Of a DNA stretch of 64,000 nt, positions 1 through 13,000 are shown piece after piece. The position numbers and the translations under genes are program-made. The number at the start of each line of letters is the position of its first letter. Position 1 is the stretch's first letter. Under the pieces are notes generated by a model. The model was not told the DNA's origin. It did no database searches and saw only the letters and a list, made by a program, of their open reading frames with translations. The DNA is from Rhipicephalus microplus (Eukaryota > Arthropoda > Arachnida > Ixodida > Ixodidae): contig NC_134709.1 in NCBI RefSeq assembly GCF_043290135.1, positions 64,023,056 through 64,087,055 on the forward strand, given 5' to 3'.

Positions 1-1623
1 TCTAGCAATTACCACCGTCAGCATTCCGTATCTGTCCCACAAGGACGCAAGACACTGACATCCTGTTAACGCCCGTCATCCTTGAAGTTGACAGGTGTTC
101 GAACATTAAGAAAACACAAGTAACATAAATCTTAGGGAAGTAATGCAGAAGGAGGTTCCGAAATAAACACTGTCGGGAGGCCCTCTATGCGATATTTAAT
201 AGTTGTCGTTTTGCTCAGTCCGTGGTTCAGCCGAAAGCTTACAGTACATTTATGAGATCACATGCGAAGAGCCTGTGCTTTTAAGAGACGCTCATGAGTT
301 CTTTTAGAGATCTCAATCGATTACATTGCTATATTCTAACACAAGTTTCCTTTCGATAGCTTGGACGTCACCACGAGTTGTACAGGTTGTTTCACACTCG
401 CAGCACGTTGCAACGAGCTCCGAGATTTTCCCCTAAGTGTGAAAAATCCTGCACACGGTGAGACTTGGTCACCGAGATGTTAATTTACTTAAGATTCGCC
501 TTTCATATTTATTTATTAACTCGTGCTTCACTAGCATCCCCCGCTACCACCATTCAAATGGAACTTCTAAGGGTTCGCCTTTGATTAAGTGTAACTTACC
601 ATGATTCGGACTCGATTTACATTAAGTACAATTTGTCGAATTTTTTCTGTTGAAACATGCTGCATGAAGTCCCCCCTGCACCCTCAACCCTTAAGCTTTC
701 TACACTATATACACCCGATGTTGCACCATACCCACGTGATCTGTCCTCATGACAACTGACACCGTTGATGCCCACGACGCTAGAATGTGCATTTTTTAGT
801 GATATGCACCATATCATGATGCTTTCGCCTCAACAAACAGTGCTAAAAGGCCCTTAAGTCACCCATTGGTCGAAATGTAGCCGCGGTGCTGCCACTGTGC
901 ACGGGTCTCTAATAATAATGTAGCCGCGAGAATATTTCGAAATGGTGCTGTATTAATGGAGTTACGCACGCTTGGGTATCCAAACGCGACCCCATTTCAT
1001 TTCACTCTTTCCTTCATTACGCTCCATTCGTCGGCTCGTCCCTCCTCCTGGCCATGTGCTCCTCCACGCCGTGCGAAGAACAAGAGCGGTGAGAGACATA
1101 GCTGTGAACACAGGTTCTTATAAGTGAAGGACATAAATGCATGCAAACTGTGAGTCCCTGCCAACACTGGGGTTGCTGGAGGGTTCGGAAAGGCCAAGGA
1201 ATTGTTTCCTGGATTTCGTTGCACACCCGCGAACCATAGCGCAGTTCATTTGGAAATGTTAGTTAAGACGGCATTGTGAAATCGATGTGTGCGTTCCCTT
1301 CAAATGTTCGATACTTATCGGAAGCGGTTCAGCCACTTTATAAGTGTAGTCTGCTTCATCCTCCTCAACCTTGCTCAAGTGAACTTGTTGTTGCGATAGT
1401 TGGTTCATAATGCTAAACATCAGAGCGCAAAGTCGGTACTACACATAAAAGACATGGCGCTTTTCCTGTATCGTGTACGTTCTTTTATGTCCCATATCAA
1501 ATTTGCGCTCTGAAGTTTAGCCCCTTTAACCATTCTGCACATTAAACAATGTTGCACGATGCCTACAGGTTTTTTTTTTGCTCATATATCAGTCATTAAA
1601 GGTTTGGCCTTAGTAAACAGTGT
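1..1623. other. 3' UTR and downstream flank of the FRRS1-like gene
   Basis: No coding exon, RNA gene or clear transposon was recognised. Part of this stretch, up to about 500, could be 3' UTR if the AATAAA pair at 508-517 is used. The short open frames here show no family resemblance. Confidence 0.5.
508..517 (-). terminator. Possible polyadenylation signal of the FRRS1-like gene
   Basis: Two overlapping AATAAA hexamers on the minus strand lie about 1.1 kb beyond the stop codon. They are the first canonical hexamers I see downstream. The region is AT-rich, so chance occurrence is plausible. Confidence 0.25.
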
Positions 1624-1991
1624 TTAGGTAACAGCCACTGCTTTTGCGATATGTACCTGTTCTTGGCCTGCCACCACTGTCCCTTGCGGCGCTGGTCCGA
1701 GACTAGCTGGAGGGATCCCTTGGGGGGGTCCAGTTCGTGTCAGGGGAGCTCCTCCAGGTGCCGGTGGTTCCATACCCGCTTCCTTCTTGGGCTCCACAGG
1801 GGCTGGAGGAGCAGGGGCTGGAGGAGCAGGGGCCTGAACCGGAGAAGCCGCGGCAGACGCCGGTTTCGATGCCGGGGACATTGCGCCGGCCATAGGCGCT
1901 GGTTTGGACGCCCCAGTCGGTGACATTGCGCCGGCCGCAGGCGCTGGATTGTCCGGCTTTAACGGCGCGTCCACACCGACAACCGGTGGAG
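1624..1991 (-). CDS. FRRS1-like exon 14: Pro/Ala-rich C-terminal tail and stop
   Basis: The acceptor GCTCTAG is followed by 121 residues of Pro/Ala/Gly-rich sequence. It contains two related units around AGAMSP and a run of [12 protein letters not shown], and ends at TAA (1626-1624). The tail would be cytosolic after the last helix. It has no recognisable domain and is probably disordered. Confidence 0.82.
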
Positions 1992-3971
1992 CTAGAGCGG
2001 AAGAGAGAAGGCGTATGGGAAGGTAAAATTAGACAGTTATAGCTTAGCGTTACCGTGATAGCGCAGGTTAAGGGAATGGCGTGACTGTGCAGCAAACGTT
2101 CATTGAGGGCAGCGTCTTATAGTTTAGCGGGATAGCGTTTACGTGGTTTACGTGCACCGTCTGAGATGGTGGCGCCACCTGTTAGATGGTTAATAAGTTA
2201 AAACAGTGAAAATGAAAACAAAAACGAGAATGTTTGCCAATGCCACGCGCGAACCATTGTTAGAAGTTTATTTTAGTAATTATAAAAGTAAATAAATATG
2301 AACCACGCACGAAACGCGAAAACATCTATGTTGCCGATTTGTGTACATTGATCTTGTAGTTAGGCCTAGACATTTTCGAAATGTGAAGCTATCTCAAAAA
2401 CTACGCCAACTTATCTGTAATGCTCGGTCATCGAAGCTAACTGAAGGCAAGCGAAGCCACTGTAAACAGTCGTTTGCTGTAAACAAGGTAAATCTTTCAA
2501 CAACTACGCCAAAATCACTTCGAAGCGGGCGTCCGAGAACGTCGCCATGTTTACGTACACTACGTACACCTACGCTACCACGGAAACTTGAAATCTGAAA
2601 AATGCCGCACGTACGGGAAGCGGGATGGGTGACGTACGTATGTGCGCATGCGCACTCGATTCCGGTATCACAGCACACCCGGTATCCCGGTAAGCCGGGT
2701 ATAGTATAACTCCCTATTAAGTTTAACTACAGCATCCTAAGTGCCACAAAACTTCACGACAATGTTACGTCAATCAGGAGTCGATCGATCTGCATTCTAT
2801 ATACAATATGTACCATTACAACAGTGGTCGAGGTGCTGACCGCTTCAGCTCAGAGACCGAGACAGCTCTCTCTGTCGTTTTCATCGTGCGGGCTTGCGTA
2901 TGGCATGAGACACAGAGTTTGCTATTTATGCACTAGAAGGAAGTCTGGCGCTAGTGTATATGGTAGCTGGAACGCATGGCGCTTCAACGAGCATGAGAAA
3001 TATGGGTAGTACACGAATTTGCCTGGTCTTCGTACATTACATTCCTTATGGCTTCGCGTGTCTGGAAGCTGCTTTGTCTCGAAGCAACAATCGGCCATTG
3101 TTCAGCAGTTGCACTTCACCACATTAAGTTTTTAGGCTTACCACTTCAAATTGGGTCGCCAAATTCAAAAGAATTCGTTGTTTTCTTTAAAAGAAAACCA
3201 AAACACTACAACAAACGAAGCTGCAAGTGTGATTCGCCACTCGCAAGTGCGAACACAGGGCGAATCCGTGTACTGCCCGTCATTCCCATGGTCGTTGAAC
3301 GATCGTAGTTCCATAATCCCCTCCAGTTAATTTTAGGAAGAGATATATGGTCTAAGAGACTAGGCATCGGAACTTGGTCGTGTTGGTTGAACTATGGCCT
3401 CCGAGATTTGCCGACGGCGGCCGCAGCCGGCTAGTCTCGGAGACCATGGTTGAAGATTAGAAGGAACTCTGCACGAAATAAGATGGCGACAAGGAAGGAC
3501 AGTGCTGTGTACGCGTCGTCCTTCCTTGTCTCAGTTTCATCTTGCGCTGCGTTCCCTTCTAAGAGACGATAGCAATGTGTACGTAGAAGTATGATTATGG
3601 CGTGGGCCTGGTGAGGATGTGCACGCACGGAGGCTACAAGCCCATCTAAATGGTTGGCGTTTGGCTTGCTTGCGTTCCCACTCTCGCAAAAGCTGCCTCC
3701 ACCACTCTATTGCTGAAAACACTACGTACCTGTGGTATCACGCATGCCGCTATGGACCTGGAAGCACAGGACGCGCGGCAGTAACTCAGTGTATATGATT
3801 ATTGCTCGTTGTGCTACACTGCCCAACCCTTAGGTGTTGACGTTGTGCCTCGAATATGCGTACCGTTTGCTGTTTGATTGACATTGATCACAAGTATGAA
3901 CGCAGCCACCAGATAAAGATGAGTGATATTTGAGCATGAGCTTAAACCTTCGCCGGGTGGCTGAATCATTG

Positions 3972-4057
<86 letters not shown>

Positions 4058-7000
4058 GCAATTTTTCTTTGTTGAAGTATCCCAAGAAAGACTATCATCT
4101 TTCAAAAAACCTTCCCTGACCATAACTCTGCGCATTAGGCGATGGCGGCAGGAGTACTACAAAGTAAAGATATGAAGTTGACTTTGTGGCGACACACTGC
4201 GCGCAAACCGGCACATTGACTCGACCAAATGCTGCCACACGCGTCCGATAAGGGACAGCTCCACTGCAGCGCCATCCAAAGCTTACGTCATCACCAGTGG
4301 CTATAAACCCAAGGTGCCAAGCTCTGAAGACGATCATTGTTTTTTCTAACCGTTCGAGTGCAACGTCTGCATTCGCGCCGCGCTGCTGCTACCATGATAA
4401 TAGTTATGTTTCATGTTGGGGTGCCTTATCCTATTGGTGCAGCATCCCACAACTTCAAGCACCCCTTTATATACAGGGTGGAGGGGTATAGTACACGCCT
4501 ATGGAAGTAACAATGCGAGTAAGCTAAGTTGTACAGACTCGCCTGTCCGTAAAGGAAGCGTACTACGGGTGCGCCGCCAAGGGAGGGGGGGGGGGGTTGC
4601 TTTGACTTCTCTCCCGAAATTGTCAAGGTCCTCAGCCAGTGCCCCCCTTTCCAACGAAAAAATTTTCTGACTACGGGCCTAGTGTGCTCTATCACTCCGA
4701 GGTTAAATTTTCTTACCTCCTGGCAAGGCCGAAGACTGCATCCTCGACCTCTGTATCTGCAACACCACTTGCACGACGACATAGAAGGTGATGAACAGTG
4801 CCAGGATTGGGAGGAACCACTTGGAGCCACCGAGGTTCGCTTTCTTCAGGCCAGTGGCAAATACGATGGTTGTCACTGGAACCAGTGTTCATGTAAATCG
4901 GTAATATGATGATGTTCTGTACTCTGACGTGGTTGCGACAGCGAAGAAAGCTAAAACAATCAGTAAAGATGAAACGTTCTATTGGGTGAAAAGAAACTAC
5001 AAGCAATAATCGATCTGCAGTTGCAACAGCGAAAACAGACGTCGGTAATCAGATCATTGGCAGGGCACACACGTAAGTTCAAAGTTTCAAGATTCAAGTT
5101 TATTTCACCACAGTTGTTAGTTTTTTTTATACTTTTGCAGTCATTCATGGAATAAGATACCATGTGTGGTGAGGAATGCGAGAAAAAAGTGCAATACAAA
5201 CGCATCTTATTTAGTCCCTCATCGCCGCAACACAAGGAAGAAAATGTGACAGCATTCATGAAGTCATCTAAACCAGTGAATAAACTAAAAAACCTAATTG
5301 AAAGTGATCGCTCACGCAAGCCCCTGACAAATCGATTAAACGCTTCTTCTGCACAAGCTCGACAAAACAATCTTGAACAATAGCGAAGTGCCCCGCCGCA
5401 GTAGTCTAGTGGCTAAAGTACTCGGCTGCTGACCCACAGGTTGCGGGATTGAATCCCGGCTACGGCGGCTGCATTTTCGATGGAGACGAAAATGCTGTAG
5501 GCCCGCGAGCTCAGATTTGGTTGCACGTTAAAGAACCCAGGTGGTCAAAATTTCTGGAGCGCTCCACTACGGCGTCTTCTCTTAATGATATGTTTTTTGG
5601 GGGGACGTTATCTATCTAAATAGCGAAGCTTAGCAAACATTGCGGCTGGGCCTGCGTCTGGTGGCCCAGAAAGTGTTTGTAGTTGAAACCCGAGTACATA
5701 AAAATATCGAAGTAATGGCATTTACTGGTATACACCCCAGCTGAACGTACAGTCGTGAGGAACATGAAACAAACCACCACGTTTGGTGCAGTGGTTACTG
5801 GTGTCATGCGGACATGAGTGCGGCATATCGATTTGTGACACGTGCCACTTGTGCCACTTCGAATAAATATTTTGGCGTGAAGCAACATTCATGTGATTGG
5901 CAACTGCATTTAGCCTCTGTGGTGACTTAAATGTAGTTGCAGTGTTCCATTTCTTATTTCTCACGACTGTGTGTATAGCCAGTTGCCACCTAAAAATAAA
6001 TACCGCCATCAACTGTCGCTATCTCATCCCGGGGAAATTAAGGGGCATCATTCAATTGGGCTTCCTCATTTTCGTGGCATAAAACACCTTTCGCGTATTC
6101 CAGTTCTGCTGATGTTCTTATATGGACACGCTCGTATGTCCCCTTCGAATGTATTTCTATGTATTCTACGTAGAGGCACGGCTATATGCTCTCCCATAGT
6201 AGAGCATCTAGTACTCTAAATCGTTACCCACGCTTTCTAAACACACGCTTGTATCGTTCAATTTCGGCCGAAACTTCAGAAAGCTTGAGTAAAACTTCGA
6301 AAATTCCGACATCAGTCCTTTCACAACGTTGACTTTTGTTGCACTTGCACTCTAACTTTTGCTTGCGTCTATAGGTAATATCGAAAGGAACTGCTGCAAA
6401 TATTGATCACAAAGGAGGACCACATTGTTTAAAGCTTCTCATTACCACACATGCAACAGTAAGTATTTGGTCATTTCCCTTAATACGTTGACATATGCCG
6501 TTCTCATAAACTTTACCTTTGAGTAAAGCACTTATCAAAATCTTTTCGCTACTTTGAAGTACCTTTCGGTGGAAAATTTCAGCAGTGATTTTTTTTTTGT
6601 TTTTCTGTAGTGCACCCACGACAACGAGAATGATAATGATGGAATACCAACATCCCCAAAGAAATGTCCCAGGGCAGGTTGCTTTGCTGGACACAACCTA
6701 TAACTAATACAAGGTACAATCAAGTGAGCGATAGCATACTTGTAGCATAGTAATTTTACGTGTAATTTTGACCTCGTTTTGGCTGTAACGTCGTGGGCTA
6801 GAAGAACAAGTTTCTGTCATAAAGGATCAAACACGAAACATTCGAACTAGAAGTTCTGTACTCTGGGGCACTTGAGCTACGACAGTGTGCCTCCATGCAC
6901 TTTAATCGGGTATTTCTGCGCGAGTTATTATTCTGGGAGTGTTAGCCAGAGCCACAGCTATGTCGGCGATAAATGACAACCATCACGATACTCCCAAACT

Positions 7001-10000
7001 GCCTAATAATGCGTACCAGCGAAGAGCTGCGCCATGTTGCCATTGCCCCAGTGCATCCAATTGAAGATGTACCGGTTCGGTTCTTCCGGGTGGCAACGGA
7101 ACAGCGCCATGATTGGCTGAAAGAAAATAATTAGGACGTCACCGCCAACTGGTCATATAGGGACTGCAGAGCTACATTGCCAACAAGTGAGGCAGCGGAT
7201 GCATAATAAAGATTACATGTCAATTCTGGGGCGATGCTGTGAGGTTATTTGCTCAGTACGCCCATGGTTTAAGGTTGGGGGGGGGGGGGGGGGGCAGGCT
7301 TTGGGATCTAGCCTGCACTGCAATAGCGAGAGTGTCATGCACATGCAGTTCCTTTTTCCGAGCGGGATTGGCCGGTAGAATACGGCTCATTCGAGAGTCC
7401 GGTTTTCGAAAGCTCAATAAGTCTTCGACAAAACTGGGATGGGAAAGTCAACTGCTCGTAACACCAGTTTAAACATATATATTGCCACGAGCGAAATAAC
7501 AGAAACAACCAGGAGTTCAAGTCTTGCCCGCACCTATTGTTTTCTTCTTTCTCTACTTCCAAGTGATTTCACGCTACAGTTGATGGCTCATACCAATTTA
7601 CCTGTGAGATTATTCCCTCTCCTCGAAAAGCATTGTCTCGATGCTGGTGATGAGTGTTGCAAAAAAATGAGAAAGAAAAGACGCTACTATAGAATCTAAC
7701 AACTGCATCGTAAGGCAAAAAAATGGGCTGCTTTCACCGACGTACTCAATAAAGAAAGGAGTTAGTACACATGTCACATCAAAAATTAAGTGACAAAAAA
7801 TAAGTAGTCATTGCATGATAAGTCAGTCCACGTTCGATTGACGACGCGAGAAATGTGGCTTGAGCCTTGAAACATGCCCCACATCACTTTGTGGAAACTG
7901 ATGGGAACGTTTTGCTGTGCCCTCAGGGAGAACTTCGTATGTAACGTCACTGAATTGGCGTAGAACTTTGTACGGGCCGAAGTAGCGCCGCATCAACTTT
8001 TCAGAGTGACCACGCTGTCGGAGGGGGTCCACACCCAAACTTCATCTCCTGGTTGGAAGGTAACCTCTCGGTGTGTGACGTTGTAGCGGCGTGCGTCGGC
8101 AGTTTGGCTAGTCTGAATACGGCGTCGGGCGAGTTGACGGGACACCTCGGCGTGTTGAGCGAACAAGCCAGCGTCCGCGTTAAACATGCCCAGGTTGTTG
8201 GGAAGGAGCATTGCGTAGAGCATTGTAGTGACCTTTCGACCATGAACTAAGCGGAATGGGGTGAAACCTGTACTCTCTTGGACTGCTGCAGTGTAAGCAA
8301 AAGTTACGTAAGGGGGTATATCGTCCCAGTTCTTGGGATCAACGGCCACATACATTGACATTATATCTGCAATGGTCTTCTTCAACCGTTCAGTGAGTCC
8401 ATTTGTATGGGGGTGATAGCCCGTGGTGTTCCGATGTTCTGTACCACTTAGTCTCAGCACTTCTTGAAGCATCTCTGCGGTGAAAGCTGTCTCACGATAA
8501 GTAATTATCGCAGCTGGCACTCTGTGACGAAGGACGATGCTGGTGACGAAAAACTGGGCGATTTCGGCTGCGGTTGCTTTGGGCAGGGCATTTGTTTCGC
8601 TGTAACATGTTAAATATTTGGTGGCAATTACAATTCACCGATTTCCAGACGAAGACATGGGAAACGATCCGAGCGAGTCAATTCCAATTTGATGGAATGG
8701 TGTTTTCGGTGGGGCGATAGGCTGTAGTAGTCCTGCTGGTCGGACAGGGGGAGTCTTACGGCGTTCGCAGCCGCGGCATGTGCGGACGTACTGCTTGACT
8801 GTCTTCGCGGGGTGTGGCCAGTAGTAGGAGCAGCGAATTCTTTTCAAGGTGCGCTTGTAGCCAAGGTGTCCGGATGATGGCTCGTCGCGACAAGCATGTA
8901 AAATATCGTAACGAAGCGAGGTCGGTGCAACCAGTAGGTAAGTAGCCTGGATATGGTTGAAATTCTTCTTATAGAGGACTCCATCCCTGATGCAGAACGA
9001 GGCCAGCGAACGTGCGAAGTTTCGAGGAAGGCTTCGTTTTCGGCCTTCGAGGTAGTCAATCAGCGGGCTTAGCTCCATGTCGTCGCGTAGTTCTTTAGCC
9101 AAGTCGGTTGCTAATACAGATGAAAGGAATGTATCGTCCTCTTCAACGTCCGCGTTCGTACTTCCAATTGGTGCACGTCAGAGAGAGTCAGCAACAGTGT
9201 GTTTGCGTCCTGACTTGTGAATGACTGTAACGTCAAATTGTTGCAGCCGAAGGCTCCAGCGTGCTAGACGACCGGGAGAGTCTTTGATGTTGGCGAGCCA
9301 GCATAAAGAATGGTGGTCGCTAACTACCCTGAATGGTTGACTGTATAAATAAGGGCGAAACTTTGTTATAGCCCAAACAACGGCTAAGCATTCTTTTTCT
9401 GTTGCAGAGTAGTTTTTCTCTGCAGATGATAGTGTTCGACTTGCATAGTCAATCACGTGCTCTGCGCAATTTTTTGCCATTGAACCAATATAGCTCCAAG
9501 CCTGACGTTGCTGGCATCCGTGTGTAGCTCTGTGGCAGCGTTGTCGTCAAAGTGACCGAGTACAGGTGGGGCTTGGAGATTGTTTCGTAGCGTGTCAAAA
9601 GCGTGACGCTGGTCCTGACCCCAAACAAATGGTACGCCGTCTTTTGTAAGTTCATTTAGAGGTTGAGCAATTTCATAAAAGCCTTTGACAACGCGTCTGT
9701 AATATGCACACAGTCCCAGAAACTGGCGGAGATCGCGCTTGTTTGTTGGGACAGGAAATGCGGCAACAGCACTCGTTTTCTCAGGATCTGGACGTATACC
9801 GGCGTGGCTGACAACGTGACCAAGAAACTTCAGTACCTCGAAAGCAAAATGGCATTTCTCAGGTTTGGGAGAAAGTCCAGGTGTTCGAATCGCCTGAAGA
9901 ACTGTCTGCAAGCGCTGGACGTGCTGCTCAAACGTGTCCGAGAAGAGGACCACATCGTCGAGGTAGGCAAGACACTATTGTCAATTTAGCCCAGAACGAA

Positions 10001-13000
10001 CCGTGTCCATCATTCTTTGAAAAGTAGCTGGTGCCGAGCGTGAGCCGAAGGGAAGGACCTTGAACTCGTAGAGTCCGCCAGGAGTCGGTCTTTTCGCGAA
10101 GGCGGTCTTTTCGCGGTTGCGCTCATCAACAGCAATCAGATAATAGCACTGCGTAGATCCATGAAAGAAAAGTAACGCGCTCCGAATGCGGTCCGGCGAG
10201 TCATCTATTCGTGGTAAAGGATACACGTCTTTCTTCGTGATCTTATTCAACTTTTGGTAGTCGATGAAGAATTGCAATGTATCGTCTTTTTTTCTTTACT
10301 AACACAACAGGAGACGCCTAGGCACTGGTCGATGGCTGAATGACATCGCCCTTGAGCATCTGCTGGACCTGTTGGCGTATAGCGTCTTGTTATTTTTGCG
10401 AAACTCTGTAGGCGTGTTGTCGAATAGGTCTCTCGGTAGACTAGGTAATGATATGATGATTAGCAAGCGGTGTTTGAATCCCTTTGGAAGTCGTTGCAAA
10501 GCAGTTCCGAAATGAGTCGAGTATCTTCAAAAGAAGTTCCCGTTGTGTGGATGGTAGATCCTGGTTTATACCGAGAGTGCTTGCGAATGTCATGGCGGAA
10601 AGGTCGCACGATGAAAGGGCAGATAATGTTGAGGGACCAGGGACGTCGGCAATATCCTCAAGGTATGCGATCGCAGTGTGTTTGGTAAGATGGCGATACT
10701 CCTTGCTGAAATTCGTGACTAATAGGTAAACCTACTTCCTCCTGGGCTGAACAATACTTCGGGCAACGCAGATTTGTTGTGCACAAAGTAGGGACAAATT
10801 TTCTTCCGCGATTACAGCATCGCGGACGTCTTAGTAACATTCAAGGGTGATGAAGAGGCTGCTGCGGGGAGGCAGAGTAAAATATTCGGAGGATACATGT
10901 AGGGCAGCCTTCGATAAGTGAGTGTTGTCAGGTTCAGGATGAAACGGGTCTTCGAACAGCACCTGCAACTCTCGTAGGTCCATAATTGCGCCGTATTCAC
11001 GAAGAAAGTCCAGTTTTAGAATGATGGGATGGGAACACACAGGTAATATTGTCCCGACGTCAAAACAGAGGTATTGCCGCAGAGATTGAGACACCAGAAG
11101 CAGGTCGGTCCTTTTAATAGAACGCGCAAGAGAGTTCTTCTTTTTCATCCATTTCCTTGTACTTCATGGCACATGCACAACTGCCATTGTCTTTCTTTTT
11201 GACAAGCACGGGACATTTGCCCCCCTTCGAAAGAGGCATCGTCCCGATGCGCAACTTAGGCGCTCTACCAGGCGTATGATGTGGTCGCGTCAACTGGATA
11301 AATACGGTTTCATACGCACGACGTGTACGACTTCGGGTGAATGCTTTTGGCGCTTAGAACTACAGTCAGTGTTGGGAACAACTTCATAGTTCACGTCGTT
11401 CAAGCGTCGCGTGACGCTGTATGGACAAAAGTACCGTCTTAGCAGTTTTTCCGACAGTCCACGTCGACGTATCGGAATCCAGACCCAGACCTTGTCGCCT
11501 AGTGTGTAGATTATAAACTTGTGTCGGGGGTCGTACCATTGTGCATCTTCATGCTGTTGATGACAGATGCACACACGCGCGAGCTGTCTGGCTTCCTCGG
11601 CGCGCTGAGTGAACTCTTCGGCGTCTACATGGATGTCGTCGAACTCATGCGGCAACATGGCATCCAACGTTGTCGTGACTTCGCGACCATAAATCAGCCT
11701 GAACGGCGTCATTCCAGTGGTTTCTTGTCGAGCGGTATTGTAGGCAAAGGTCACGTACGGCAATATCTTATCCCAGTTTTTATGTTCTATGTCAACGTAC
11801 ATGCTGATCATGCCTGTGAGGGTCCTATTGAGGCGCTCCGTCAGTCCGTTTGTCTGCGGATGGTATGCAGTTGTTCTCCGGTGAGCCGTACCGCTGAGGT
11901 TGAGAACCGACTTCAAAAGTTCTGCGGTGAAGGCAGGTCCTCTGTCTGTGATCACTGCTGTCGGAGCGCCATGCCGAAGGACGATGTTTTCAATGAAGAA
12001 CTGAGCGGCTTCTGCTGCTGTGCCGCGTGGCATAGCTTTAGTCTCCGCATAACGGGAGAGGTAATCGGTGGCCATGATTATCCATCTGTTCCCTGCTGTG
12101 GAAGTCGGAGAGGGACCCAGAAAATCCATTCCAATCTGGGTGAACGGCTTCGCTGGTGCTTCGAATGAATGTAAAATTCCGGCTGGCTTGCTGGGAGGTG
12201 ATTTGCGTCTTTGGCAGTCGGTGCAAGTTCGCACGTGATGATTAACAGCAGCGGGTAACTTTGCCCAGTAGTACATGCATCGTAGTCGGCACAATGTTCG
12301 GGTGTAGCCTAGATGACCAAAAATTGCTTCATCATGGCACGCTTCCATAATTTCTTTTCGAAGAGAGGCAGGCACGACGAGCCAGTGCGGGTTGCCGGTT
12401 GGTAAGGAGTTTTTTTTTTTTTAAGAGAACATCGTTTCGCAAGCAAAAAGATGACAATCATCTGGCAAATAACCGCGTCACATCCTTACGTCGTCCTTCT
12501 AAATATTCAATGAGTGGTAACAGCTCGGGGTCACTGCGCTGCCCCTGTGCAATAGTGGCCATGTTGACAACTCCCAAGAATGCCGCGTCAATGTTTTCGT
12601 CATCACGAGCGACAGTCTCCACTGGCGACTGTGAGAGACAGTCGGCGTTGGTGTGCCGCTTCCCAGATTTATAGACGATGGTCATGTCGAACTCTTGAAG
12701 CCTTGGGCTCCAGCGCGCCAAACGGCCAGATGGATCTTTAAGGTTGATGAGCTAGCACAAAGAGTGATGGTCGCTAACAACCTTGAAGGAGCGGCCGTAC
12801 AAATATGGACGAAATTTGATGACTGCCCACACCACGGCGATACACTACTTCTCGGTGGTCGAGTAGTTCTCCTCTGTGCGAAAGAGGGTTCTGCTGGCGT
12901 AGGCTGTTACTCTTTCACAGCCGTCTTGCCACTGCACCAGAACAGCACCCAGACCTAGATTACTGGCGTCAGTGTGAAGTGCTGTAGGGGCTTCCTGGTC

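Larger units (their letters stand above)
1992..4716. other. Intron 13 of the FRRS1-like gene
   Basis: Noncoding. It contains a GCGCATGCGC palindrome near 2644, a 57-bp near-palindrome (3392-3448) and a GACA microsatellite (3972-4057). A tract of G residues lies near 4584-4596. Confidence 0.7.

Noticed and set aside
3814..4175. Frames of Cys-Leu-Ser-Val or Asp-Arg-Gln-Thr repeats
   Set aside because: They are readings of the GACA microsatellite.
5389..5470. tRNA gene
   Set aside because: The head resembles a tRNA with A and B boxes, but the downstream body, tail and target duplication identify a SINE, as do the copies at 55940, 58130 and 59240.
11521..12168. 215-codon plus-strand frame
   Set aside because: It is the antisense shadow of the element B integrase.
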